DNA from: Armillaria gallica
Lineage: Eukaryota > Basidiomycota > Agaricomycetes > Agaricales > Physalacriaceae
NCBI GenBank assembly: GCA_037576215.1
Contig: JBANDB010000013.1
Span: 310,001 to 374,000, forward strand
Direction of reading: 5' to 3'
DNA: 64,000 nucleotides
Of the stretch, positions 10,822 to 21,239 are shown in pieces; position 1 is the stretch's first letter; each line of letters starts with the position of its first letter. The notes beneath the pieces were generated by a model, which did not search any database, was not told where the DNA came from, and saw only the letters and a program-made list of their open reading frames with translations. A program made the position numbers and the translations under genes.

Positions 10822-13473
10822 TTATGGTTTGATACCAACGTCGCAAAGGCCATCACTTCCGCTTCTTTTTCCCTCTGCAGGGGCGGACCGGATGGCCTCC
10901 ATAACCCTAGCATCAAGCATGCCAATGTGCTTTTCTTGCTTCGGTTTTTCCTCTCCTTCGACAGGTTTCTCCAAAGCCCCCTTCTTCCGCACCTTCTTGA
11001 ATACCATCTCGATCTCATCTACCTGCTCGTGCTTCCGTTTTCGCTTCGGTTTCTCTACACCCTCTACCTTAACCTCAGGTTTAACTTGCTCCTCCTCTTT
11101 GACCTTCGCCTTACCAACCATATCTCGCCATTCTGCTGGCTTTCTCTTCAACGTATACAGATTCAGCGCTTTGACGAAGAACCTGCCATAGTATGATGCA
11201 GCAAGATTCTGTTCATGATCCATTACGCTCCGCGCAATCTTTTCCTGTGGGCGACAAGATGAGTGAGACGCATCGAGAGTAAGCGGAACAAGTAAAGGTA
11301 CCTTCATATACGTATCAGCCCAAGACCAACACCGCTCTCCGACTCGGCTGCCAATTCTGTCGTCCACCAATTCATGGAAATGACCCAAGAATGCCAGGAC
11401 GAAACGCCGTTTCGCTTTCTGTGGGACCGTGGGAGAGTCGAGGAGGACGTCAAGCACGCGCGAGGAGACAGGATGCTGAGCAAGGGTTATGACCGATGCG
11501 ACGGGAAGAGATAGAATGCTGCGATTTCTGATTTCAGCTTGAGCCAAAAACGCGGGAAAAGACTGCCAACCTTTCTATGATGCCAGCATTGTATGGGTCC
11601 TTGAGACGCAATATAGACTGCAATAACAATGCTCCTTGAACATTTGGCTCTGGAGGTGTGTCTGCAGACTTGTAATCCTATTTGACAACATATGTTAACG
11701 TTGTTCAGCCAGTGGGGACAGACAAACCTCAGAGGTCTTGAGGCTCATCACAGACTTGATCAACATTTCAGGATCCGGTTGATCCTCGAACCCAAACGCA
11801 CCCTGCAGTGCTTGCCAGATATCTTCTCCGCCTTCACCAACTTCCGCCGTCCGCTCCACGATGGCTTTCACGACACCCAGCCTGCCCATCTTCACAGCTC
11901 TTCCCCACCACTTCGTCCCCAAAACGCCAAGCTGCTCCGTATTTGCCCTACCGACGGCTCGAGCGAGTACGTAATTGGAGACCGCATGTGTTGCGAGCCG
12001 TTCGACGCCATTTTCCGGGCACAGGTATGTGTTCCAGAGAACGTCAAACACTGGTTGTGGAGCTTGTGTGACGATGGTTTCGAGTAGATGTGACGAGGTT
12101 GCGTCTCGAAGGAGAGTGTGGATGTAGTCCGACTCGGTGGTAGGTGGCGGGGTTGAAGACTTTACTATCACGACGATGATATGAGTATGTCCCCGGGAGC
12201 GTTCGTAGGTACTCACACGTTTGACCGACTATGCCGACCAATACGCGGTCCATTAGGCTTCCGCTTTCGTTTGACATGTCATGCTTGGCTTCAACTTCGA
12301 TGAGAACCTAAAGATGAAGATCAACATGTGCCGAGAACTATGAAGGAATGAGTGACCTACATCAAGACCAGGACATGCAACTTTGCTTCCTGCACATGCC
12401 CGCACTTCATTATCGCTCATTCCGTCTCTGAAAGCTCGAACAATCTTCTTCGCTTTCTTGTTGAAGCTCGGCGGCCTCGCCATGTCCTCCCTTGACTTTT
12501 CTGATGAAAACAAACTACGCATCTCCCCTTGCTTGCCCTTCCAACTTTTGCTGCGTTTGGATGTCTGAGAATGCGTATTTGATGTAGGAGAAAGCAGAAG
12601 AGCCAGAGCGCGGACAATATGTGAGCCAAAAGAGTCATGAAGGAGCTGCGGCAGAACTGGAAGAAGTTCCTGTTCGCTATAATATGAGTATAGACAATGG
12701 TCTCGACATAATAAACAGACGTACGTCGCAGAGGTCCAGCACAAGTTCTGTTATCGTTGGGAGATGTCCTGTTTTTGAGCTACTCTGTGGTATTTCAGGT
12801 AGGATGCCTCTGGTCTACACGGAATGATTTAGACATTATCCCCGGTAGAGACGACATGCAACTTGCCTCTCTTGAAACGGTTTCTCCGGCGACTTGGAGA
12901 AGTGTTTGACAGACATGAGATGCGAACCGATGGCGAGCAAGTATTTCATATCTTTTATTATTAAAGTTCGTAGTTGGATCAAGGATAAGTAAAATATTAC
13001 TCACGAGCCAGTCAGGCTATCTGTGAACACTCTTCTAGCAAAGTCATCCATCGAATGTAACATTCGCTCTAATATCACAGAGCAGTCCGGGTCAGTCGCG
13101 AGCTGTTTTTCCTTCCCAGTCATCTCGGTAAGGGCTGCGAGGAAGAATGTGTGTTTTTCTGAGATGAAAAATGAGCTACTTCCTCCTTGCCTGTACACCT
13201 GGACTCACCGTCGTCATCTACCTCTATCTGGACATCCTGCCACTGCCGTATCTGCACGTCCACCGTACGGAAATACGCCTTGACGTCTGCGTCGAGGTAG
13301 CCAAAGGGTGCTTCCGAGTCGACCTGCTCCTGTTGAGGATTTGCGACAATCCATGATGGACCAGCCTCCGGTTCTGGTTCAGCTTTGCCTCCAGTATGCT
13401 CTTGCTCGTCGAATTCTGGGACCTGGGTGGGTTTTTTGTGTTTCTTGCCTCTTTTCCTATTTTCGCGAGGCAT
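10822..13473 (-). CDS. NOP9: Nucleolar protein 9 (Pumilio-repeat rRNA-processing factor), multi-exon
   Basis: The gene starts at 13473 with [14 protein letters not shown], the characteristic basic N-terminus of fungal Nop9, and ends at 10822. Exons are spread over 2.65 kb. Recognisable pieces in order: [15 protein letters not shown] and [17 protein letters not shown] (first Pumilio repeat), [13 protein letters not shown], a Lys/Ser-rich insert near 12500, [25 protein letters not shown], then [28 protein letters not shown] and the C-terminal block [14 protein letters not shown], before a Lys/Glu-rich tail. Nop9 binds pre-rRNA as a C-shaped Puf-like protein in the nucleolus and is needed for 18S rRNA maturation. 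Most introns are 45-60 nt. It is divergent from the Crinkler-like gene, with only 45 bp between the two start codons. Exact internal exon borders were not all fixed. Confidence 0.85.
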
Positions 13474-13518
13474 GATGAAAAAGGTAAAAGCGCGAAAGTG
13501 GCTGTGCTGAGACTGCAC

Positions 13519-15429
13519 ATGGCTGATACACTCGCAGTGCCGGTAATATCACTCGCAGGAATCGACAATGGCGGTTATGCTATTGTATATCGAGTGTCCT
13601 CTGATGCGTATATATCTGATTTGGTGATTGAAGTAGCCAAGGGTCTCAATATTAGTCACACAAAACTGCGGTTGTGGACAGTAAGTGTCAAATTGCAGCA
13701 GGCCCTCAACTGATAGTCTTGTAGCCCAAGGAACCGGTGCCCTTAGCCGACGCTGCTGATTATCTGTCAGACCATCTGAGTAACGCGGACGGTAACCTGG
13801 AGGCTATCGCTATAAGGATTGCAGGTCCCATGCAGAGCGTTAAGGATCTTCTGCAAGGCGGCCAAGGACGAGTGAACTCACAATTGCATTTCATTGTAGA
13901 AATCCGACAAGACGATAGTGGCCATTATATATTATCGAGTACGCTAGACATTTCTCGTCTGTTGCCTCTCACTCAAATCAATCAAGGGTACAAAAGGACG
14001 ATCATAGCCAATCGAGACAGTCCATCCAGCAACTCTCGTCCCAGTCATTATATTAGGAACCAGGCTAGTGACACTGCCATCCTCGATGGTCGTTACGATC
14101 CCGCCAATTCAACTCCCACAGTGGCCCCGCCAATTCAACTATATCATCCTGTCTTTGCAGATTTCCTTGGCGCTATGGATGACACGAGTGACCTTCCGGA
14201 AGACCTTGTCGTGGAGACCGGTAGACTGATGCGGAGCGCATCTGGGATTGCAGTTCTAGAGAGCAGTCGCTCTCTTCCGAGCCGTACCCATATGTCCAAC
14301 ATATTGGGGTTTTCTCTCTCGCAGTCCGTTAATCTGGATAAGACGTCGGTTGTCCACGCGATACTTCACATCCGGACGTCTCCTCCTGTTCAAACTGCCA
14401 TATTGGCGACTGTCGAAGAAAAGTCAGAGTTGGGATCTGGGGGGGACGCGACGACACAAGGCGGGTGTTCGTACACAGCTTTCTGGCTCTCCAAAGATGT
14501 GAGTATTCGCACCCGTCCTTCCTTCTTGGTCTCCTTATTGATATTTCGCGTAGCACCAGGAACTCAGGGAATGTAGTTGTTGCCCATCTTTCATCATTTG
14601 TCTCACAGGTCCTTGGATGGTTGTAATGGGAGCCGTGTTCACCACCCAGCCAATAGTTCAACGCCTCACAGACTTCATATGGCTCGGAACCAGCCCCGTT
14701 ATCAATGATGCGCAGTGTATCCGTGTTGCTGGCGTCCTACGAGCCCTCAAGGCAGGTGTCCGCACCCTCGATGACTATTACAGAATTCTCGTGCACTTGC
14801 CCCTCTCGTCCAATACCCACCACCCCCGTTTCTTTCCCTTTCCGACCTCATTCAACGAACCGCGGGTGCATTTCAAGTACCTTGTGCCACTGAAGCCTCT
14901 CGACCCTGACTGCGTCACCTTCCTCGCCGAGACCATCCCGGACAAAACTAAGATCGTCGTCAAGTTCGCCCAGACCTACGGCGTCGAAGCCCATAGATTG
15001 CTTGCACAACACAACTTGGCTCCTCCTCTCTTGCACTTTAAGCACCTCAATGAAGACAGCGCTGGTTACGGTGACTTGAAGATGGTAGTGATGAGTTATG
15101 TTGAGGGGAAGACTGCCACCAAAGTGTTCAATGGTGCTGCACTTTCGCCAAATGCTGTCGGTGACCTCGAGCGTGCTCTTGACATCCTCCATGGGGAGGG
15201 CCTTGTTTTTGGCGATCTTCGGAGACCCAATATCATGATTATACCGGAAGACGGCACTGTGCGGCTGATTGACTTTGACTGGGCTGGGAAAGAGAATCAA
15301 GTTAGATATCCAATCCATCTTAATCAGTCCAAGGAGGTCAAATGGGCTGATGGTGTTGGATCATATCGGAAGATTGGTAAAAGGCATGATTTGGACATGC
15401 TGGAATTGCTCAGAACGCCGCAGAGGTGA
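13519..15429 (+). CDS. Crinkler-like protein with C-terminal kinase-like domain, 4 exons
   Basis: Exons 13519-13680, 13725-14498, 14554-14572 and 14609-15429 join in frame to 591 residues. Exon 3 is only 19 nt and the following intron is about 36 nt. The first 100 residues look like a Crinkler ubiquitin-like header: YAIVYRVSSDAYISDLV, then KLRLWTPKEPVPL, then a segment ending AIAIRIAGP. The C-terminal 170 residues carry a degenerate protein-kinase pattern: KIVVKFAQTYGVEAHRLL (lysine strand), MVVMSYVEG (hinge), LVFGDLRRPNIMI in place of HRDLKPxN, and LIDFDWAG in place of DFG. Header plus kinase is a known Crinkler arrangement in fungi and oomycetes, where such proteins are proposed to act on host or rival cells or within the fungus. 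The activity here is untested and the catalytic motifs are divergent. No signal peptide is visible. Confidence 0.6.
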
Positions 15430-16189
15430 ACCCGCCAGGCGCCGATTCGGATGATAACCTCTACTGCACATTGACGATCGACCCTATGCTACGGAATGCG
15501 GCTCGCAAAGGATGATCTGCGTAATGTGCGAATCTTTGCAATGTCGGGAAGCACAGGAGACAGGCCTCGATGATAAGATCTTGTGCGCAGCTGGAGACTG
15601 GTTCGGTGTCCGAGACGGAGCGTAAGTGTCGAGAGAACATGGGAAGGGAAGAGCGACGATTCGTAATGTGGTCAGATGAGTCACTTGATTCACTGGGAAT
15701 GGTTGAACACATTATGTACTAGGCCCGGGGAAAAGTAGAGGGCTTCTAATACGCCCCTCATCTCTTAGAGCATCTGTGTAGAACAGGAGCACATTTTCAT
15801 CCCGGATAGCCTAGTGAAATCGACCTTCCAGGCTCTACTTCGACGGCCCGATATTGAGTAGTTTTTTAACAGGAGAGAACCCATTACCTCTCGAATTCCT
15901 AAGGCTAAACCAGAGTTTGCGAAAGCCAGAGCTTAAAACGGCTGGAGCCGGAAACATTCTTAAAGTAAAAAAGTCCAATCCCGATCGTAGTGCCCGTCGA
16001 ATCGGTCAACTCGGAAAATGTGGGGGTTATTTCGAGTAGATTATTATTAGCGCTTCGATAGCATTAGAGTATTATACCGTAGACTTTTGGGTTGAATTCT
16101 AGCTTTTGAAATAAATAACCGAGGATAATGATATCTCAGTGCTCCGCGAGTCCGAAGGAAACCAGTTCCATCAAAATGCAACAACGTAC
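15430..16189. other. Intergenic, no gene seen
   Basis: Separates the convergent kinase-like and CFA synthase genes. A short frame continuing past the kinase stop was considered and dropped. No repeat or RNA gene seen. Confidence 0.45.
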
Positions 16190-17845
16190 TCAGTCGCACA
16201 TCTCGGGCGCGTCGTTCTAAGAGGGACAAAAGGTAGATTAATACGCGAGAAACCAAACTCAGCGAGAAAAGCTCACCTCTCGAATGAACGTCAGCATATG
16301 GCACGTAATATACCCCTTCGCGAAGCCTGCTCCAGCGTAGGCGAACAGGTACATCCACTTCCGCTTGAATGCCTCGTACGAGTGCTTGTCACTCAATCCA
16401 GGATAGTCCTTCTCCACCGTCTCCTGAGTCAGATTCTTCTCCAGCCGCCTTCCCCACTCTCGGAGTGTTCGCGGGTAGTGAGCTGCGTGATTCTCCACTC
16501 GCTCAAGGTTAAAGTGGGGGGAGGCCGCCTGGATCAAGGCCGATGCCGAGGGAAGACATGAATTAGGCCACATGTACTTGCGCATGAAGTCTTCGGCCTG
16601 ATATGAAGAGTACCGTGATTCAGGGAAAGTGGATGCGGATACTACAGCGGTAGCATTGTGGGGTTTTAGGGCGAAGGAGACGAGTCGGAAGTAGTTGGCA
16701 TAGTGCTTAGATCCGACATGCTCAAGCATCTCGACGGAGACAAATGCGTCAAAGGCGTTTTCCCATTCGGATGGGATGTCCCGATAATCGAGGAGGTGGA
16801 CGTGGATTTTGTCGGAGAGGCCGGCGGCAGCGATCCTTTCCTCAGCAAGTGTCTTCTGCTCGATGGAAAGGGTGAGTGTATCAACAGTGCATCCAAATGT
16901 GCCAGCCGCCTGTGAATGGGAAGGTAAGAGAAATGAATATGACAGAAAGGAATGAAAGGCAAGTTACTTACCTCGATGGCGAGCCCTCCCCATCCAGAAC
17001 CGAATTCGAGAACACGGTATCCCGGTTTGAGACGAGCCTGACGAAGGACATGGTGTATTTTTCTCCGCTGAGCGGCCTCGAGGTCACCAGGAAAAGGGCC
17101 GATTTCAAGGTCACCTCGGACTCCGCCCTCTGACTCGTCCCAGAGAGCACATGAGTACATCATCTCTGATGAAAGGAAGGCCTTGAAGAGCTCGTTCGAC
17201 TGATCGTATGACGCGATCACGTTGAGACGCGCGTTACTTTTTGTCTGGCCCAGAAAAGAATTGTAGAAACTTGACAGGGTCGAAGTGATGCGGCTGTACG
17301 TAGAGGACAAAGTGTCTTCCATTGTAGACTGGTTATCGAGCCACAACTGAGAAGACGAGTTTCAATCACCGTGAATGTCTGGATTGAGCAAAAGTACGCA
17401 CGTTCATTGCCGCTCTCAGGTCTGGTAGTTCGATCTCGCCTATCATGTACGCTTCGCTGACTAAATCGGGTTAGCTGATGGATGATTAGCGGTTACGCGG
17501 GACACATACAGCCAAGATCGCCGGAGCTAGAAAAGGGAAGTGGTAAATCCATGGACTAGCGAAAATCCACATGTCTACGTACAGCATGAGGCGCAACCAA
17601 AAGTTGTCGTTGATGACTTTAATGTGAACGACGTTGCAGCCCTTTTCGTTGGAACCATAAGTGTGAGAGCCTTCGGCATCATCAACGATGAGGTATCCAG
17701 AAGAGATGGCGCTTGTAAGCGCTGACAGAATCGATTGGCGAGCAAATGAAGCGATCCATGATCGGGGGGAGGTAGCCATCATGAGAACACCGGTAGATGC
17801 GATGACACCTTGAGTAGAGAATTGAGTGCTGGATTTCGAAGACAT
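16190..17845 (-). CDS. Cyclopropane-fatty-acid-phospholipid synthase family protein, copy A, 6 exons
   Basis: Exons 17845-17583, 17526-17510 (17-nt microexon), 17460-17402, 17346-16972, 16909-16277 and 16216-16190 sum to 1374 nt, 457 residues. The SAM-binding motif I is VLEFGSGWGGLAIE; downstream are HLLDYRDIP, VSVEMLEHVG and FAYAGAGFAKGYI, all typical of CFA synthases. These enzymes add a methylene bridge from S-adenosylmethionine to unsaturated acyl chains of phospholipids. The last exon (NDAPEMCD then stop) is supported because copy B keeps the same octapeptide after a different intron. The exon-2 microexon encodes SGDLG plus split codons. A TATA-like box (TATAAAG on the minus strand) lies 53 nt before the ATG. 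Related bacterial enzymes suggest an ancient transfer, which is inference. Confidence 0.9.
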
Positions 17846-19010
17846 CGCTGAGAAGAGAGGCTGAGGTTGATGATTTGAGTAGCGGAAGTCGAGGGATCTT
17901 TATACATTTCGGAATGCGAATGGCTTATCACTGAGTTCTAAACGCAGTCCGAAGGATATCCAAGATGCATAATCAACTGTTCAGGGTGTCCCTCAGGGTC
18001 GGGAGCTTTGAACAACAGCGTGTCAGATCTGTATCTAATATTTCGAAAGGCACTTCGCAACTGAGAGATGAAAAGCCTAACCTGTTTCATTGGTGTATAA
18101 CCCAAGACCGACGAGCTACAGGACTAGCCGAAAGAAGTTCGCCTACTCTCAACCTTAGACTTGCTAGATATTCACCGGGCGGCCCGGTGCTCCATAAATT
18201 CTTGTAACAGGCGCAGCAAAAGCGTGAGTATCCATCGGCGTGTCCCATCAAGCCTAGCCAAACATGTCCTCGGTGTCCGCTTCCCCCATCCGCGAGCGTT
18301 AGATGGTGATCTACGGGGCCGATAATTGAAGAAAGGTGGTGCAGGACAGTTTTGCATTATATACTCTTTGAGTCTCGCTTGCTACACAATCTGGTGAAAC
18401 AACGTCACTGCCTATGGCGAAGTCCTCCATGGATGCCATCGAGTGCAATCCCATTGCCGTACAGGCGGACGGGATGTCGTTCGTCTCGTACCACGTTTGC
18501 CCGGATCCGTGGAAACACGACGCCCGCCGGGCTGCAGCACTGCAGATTGCCCATGGAATACAGCTGTCCGCGGTGATGAGCAACAGATTTTGTGATCCGG
18601 AGGATTGTGTAACCCTGAGTCGACTAATGGGTGTGAATCCTGTATGTCACACGAGCAGGCCCTAACAGTCAGGGCGCGGTTCCAGGCAAAAATAGGCCGA
18701 AGGTATTCCAAAATCAGTTATTATGAAACGAACAAAACGAACCCGAGGCGGCAGTCACATATCGCGAATCAGATCTGTCGGAATCCGATCTTTGTGGACT
18801 CCGATCGAAATTGTAGGTGCTTGTGTACCCAACAACTTGTGTCGGAGTAGCTCATGTTAGGCGAGAGGGCTCTCCAGAAAAGTGAGTAAGGTATCAATAT
18901 TGCAACTTGGAATTAATTAGACTATTTTCTGAATCCGTTATTCAGATGCAAAACAGCTGAAAAGGTTAAGAGGCCCTCACATGCGAATCATTGTGCGATG
19001 GATGAGAGGC
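17846..19010. other. Intergenic, no gene supported
   Basis: About 1.16 kb. Overlapping frames on both strands near 18410-18665 (up to 83 residues) lack motifs. Apart from the TATA-like box of the CFA gene I see nothing. Confidence 0.4.
17898..17904 (-). promoter_or_regulatory. TATA-like box of CFA copy A
   Basis: TATAAAG on the minus strand, 53 nt upstream of the start codon. Copy B has the same motif at nearly the same distance (34238-34244, 56 nt), while the surrounding sequence has diverged. Confidence 0.5.
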
Positions 19011-20424
19011 CTAAGTCCGCATGAATAACAGGACGCCTTCATACACAGCCCAAGCTATCGCCGAGCTGAAGACCTTCCGGGTGAGACGCAAAGAAGCGCC
19101 ATCGAAATAGCCCGATACACCGCGTTGCTAGAGAGGTCTTTCGGACATCGCCCACTACGGACTAAATTACACACACGTACCTGCCATATCGTCGCGACCG
19201 TCCTCACAAATCCATGGTACCTGTCCTCGGAACGCACTTGTATTTTGGTCTGCGAATTGTGGGTGAGTCCGGGGTAAAACATGATGCAATTAGTCAATCA
19301 GGTTCCGACAGATTGATAAGATAATGTCACGCAAAGAGAGGTTTTCATACCTTAATCACGTCAAAGGGATGGGTCAACACAGTTGATATAGCCCCTGCTA
19401 GCGCGGCAGACCCGCTGTGTATGGCAGCGGACTGGCTGCTTGTTGTCGAAGGTGCAACCAAAGCTGGATGATGATAGGGTCAATAACCGTTCCGCCGACG
19501 ACGATCACATGTAAAAAAAGGGTCGCACAGGCTTCGCGTTTGATTCCCTCGTAGAAAACTACAAACAGGCCGGCGTAAGGAGCATCTCGCACTGACGACG
19601 CAAAAAATCCTCGGAACAGCTCAGAAGGTCCTTGTCGGATGATGGAGGACAGAGCCTGTGCAATACTCTCATACGCGTAGATATTGCTCTTCATCGAGAA
19701 TATCGCCATAGTTGAAGATCACACGCGGAGCTGTGAGCGGCATGTTCATCACAAGAAAGTGCACCATGCACACCTCGAACCGAGCCTTCAACACAGAAAA
19801 CGGGTTCAGAAGGAAACCGATTCCCACTCGCGCAGTAGCACCTGCTATCAAATTCCCCTGGCTACTGAGTTTGGGAAGGACCGAAGCATTCCTTGAACGG
19901 TCGTCCGAGGGCGTACGAATACGGGAAAAATAGGGAGAAGTTGCCATAAATATCCTGAGTTGTGTCAAGCTGGTCATGTAGAGCGCTACACCCGGAACAT
20001 TTCTGTCTCTCAATTGATGATGAAATTTACGCAGAGAGACGAGTATGGCCTACCTTAAAAGGGTTGCAGATGTACCTCTCCACAGTCCCTGCAGACCGTG
20101 AGTGGAGATAACTTCCTTCGTCGTCTGTAAAATGACCGACGTGTGTCTATGGGAATAAAGCCGTTTCAATGCAGAGACAACAGCAATTCTGATGAGGTAC
20201 CGGTTTCTTATTGCTCCATCACCCTGCTGTAGTCGTGTTTTGATGAGATCAACTTGGCATGGCGTAAGTGTAAACGCCTAGGAAGGCCGAGAATTCGTTA
20301 CAGGGTTGAAGACATATTGTGGATGCAAATCCAGAGAGACCACCTGGGATATGTTATTACGAAGAAATTTGAATACGACCCCAAGAGACTTGCCCGACAA
20401 GAGATGAAGCTGGACATTGCTCAT
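19011..20424 (-). CDS. HEM25: Mitochondrial glycine carrier (SLC25A38/Hem25 type)
   Basis: Exon 1 is 20424-20380 (MSNVQLHLLSG...), exon 2 starts at 20277, and the stop is at 19011. Diagnostic blocks of the Hem25/SLC25A38 carriers follow in order: VDLIKTRLQQGDG, RNVPGVALYMTSL, GNLIAGATARVGIGF, NPFSVLKARFE, ELFRGFFASSVRDAPYAG, THPFDVIKTKIQVR, and the C-terminal RGVSGYFDGASLRLTRKV with AWAVYEG. The protein imports glycine into mitochondria for the first step of haem synthesis. The first carrier signature Px[DE]xx[KR] reads Q-V-D-L-I-K, with Gln in place of Pro; the second (P-F-S-V-L-K) and third (P-F-D-V-I-K) look normal for this family. Introns are about 50-100 nt. Divergent from SPT4, 246 bp between starts. 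Confidence 0.85.
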
Positions 20425-20670
20425 ATGAAAAATCGACTCAGGGATATCACGCTGAGGAATTGGGAATGAGGGATTAGAACACAGAAGAAAGATGACAAAA
20501 GCTCACTGTACGGCCCGTTGGACGCGTAATGGCAAGCGTGACATATCACGTGGCATGTGACAAAGCTGGTATTTGATTTTGAATTTCCGAATCCTTGGTT
20601 TCCTCGTTACACCTCACAGCATCGTCCACGGACTTGCTTTTTCTGCTCCTCCAACCTCGCATCTACAACT

Positions 20671-21131
20671 ATGACCGCCGCGATACCTGCACCGAGAAGT
20701 CGGCAGATGCGGGCATGTCTGCTCTGCTCTGTTATCCAGACATCTACCGATTTTCGTAAAGACGGATGTCCCAACTGTGATTCGATTCTCCAGGTTAGTC
20801 GTCACTGACTGTCCAGGGTCCGTGCGTCTGATGGCCTCACGCTCAATTTAGCTACGAGACAATCCCGAGCGCATCCAGAGTTGCACTACGCAGTACTTTG
20901 ACGGTATCATAGCAGTGACCGACCCTGAGAAGAGTTGGGTAGCTAGATGGCAGCGAACATGTACGTCTGCACCCTCCTCGCTTCTCGCTTTCCTCTAAAC
21001 TCTTTTCAGCAAAATTTGTTCGGGGGATGTATGCAGTGCGAGTCAAAGGTCGAATATCAGAAGATATAGAAGCTGAATTGGAAGCGGCGGGGATCAAGTA
21101 TCGACCACGAGATCAGACAGAACAGGACTGA
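20671..21131 (+). CDS. SPT4: Transcription elongation factor Spt4, 3 exons
   Basis: Exons 20671-20793, 20852-20960 and 21010-21131 give 117 residues, the usual length. The zinc finger is present: RACLLCSVIQT followed by GCPNCDSIL (C-X2-C...C-X2-C). Downstream are the conserved blocks FDGIIAVTDPEKSWVARWQR and KFVRGMYAVRVKGR. Spt4 dimerises with Spt5 (DSIF) and keeps RNA polymerase II processive through chromatin. Splice sites preserve frame exactly, the second one within the RTS-KF codon. Confidence 0.93.
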
Positions 21132-21239
21132 AACATTCATCTCATGGTGTACATACGTTTGTAAAATTATTATGTGTAAAATGCTTTCGTCTAAAGGGTT
21201 GAAGGCAAAAATACAAGGCACGGTACATGTAAACATCAG

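Noticed and set aside
15425..15512. Possible extension of the kinase-like protein in another frame past its stop (VNPPGADSDDNLYC...)
   Set aside because: No GT donor allows the switch of frame, and the kinase part is already complete at the stop.
18414..18711. Overlapping frames on both strands (up to 99 residues)
   Set aside because: Mutual shadows without motif or splice context; neither could be preferred.
20254..20469. Plus-strand 71-residue frame with a coding-like sequence between HEM25 and SPT4
   Set aside because: It overlaps antisense to HEM25 exon 1 and the first intron; the minus-strand reading matches the carrier family and explains it as a shadow.
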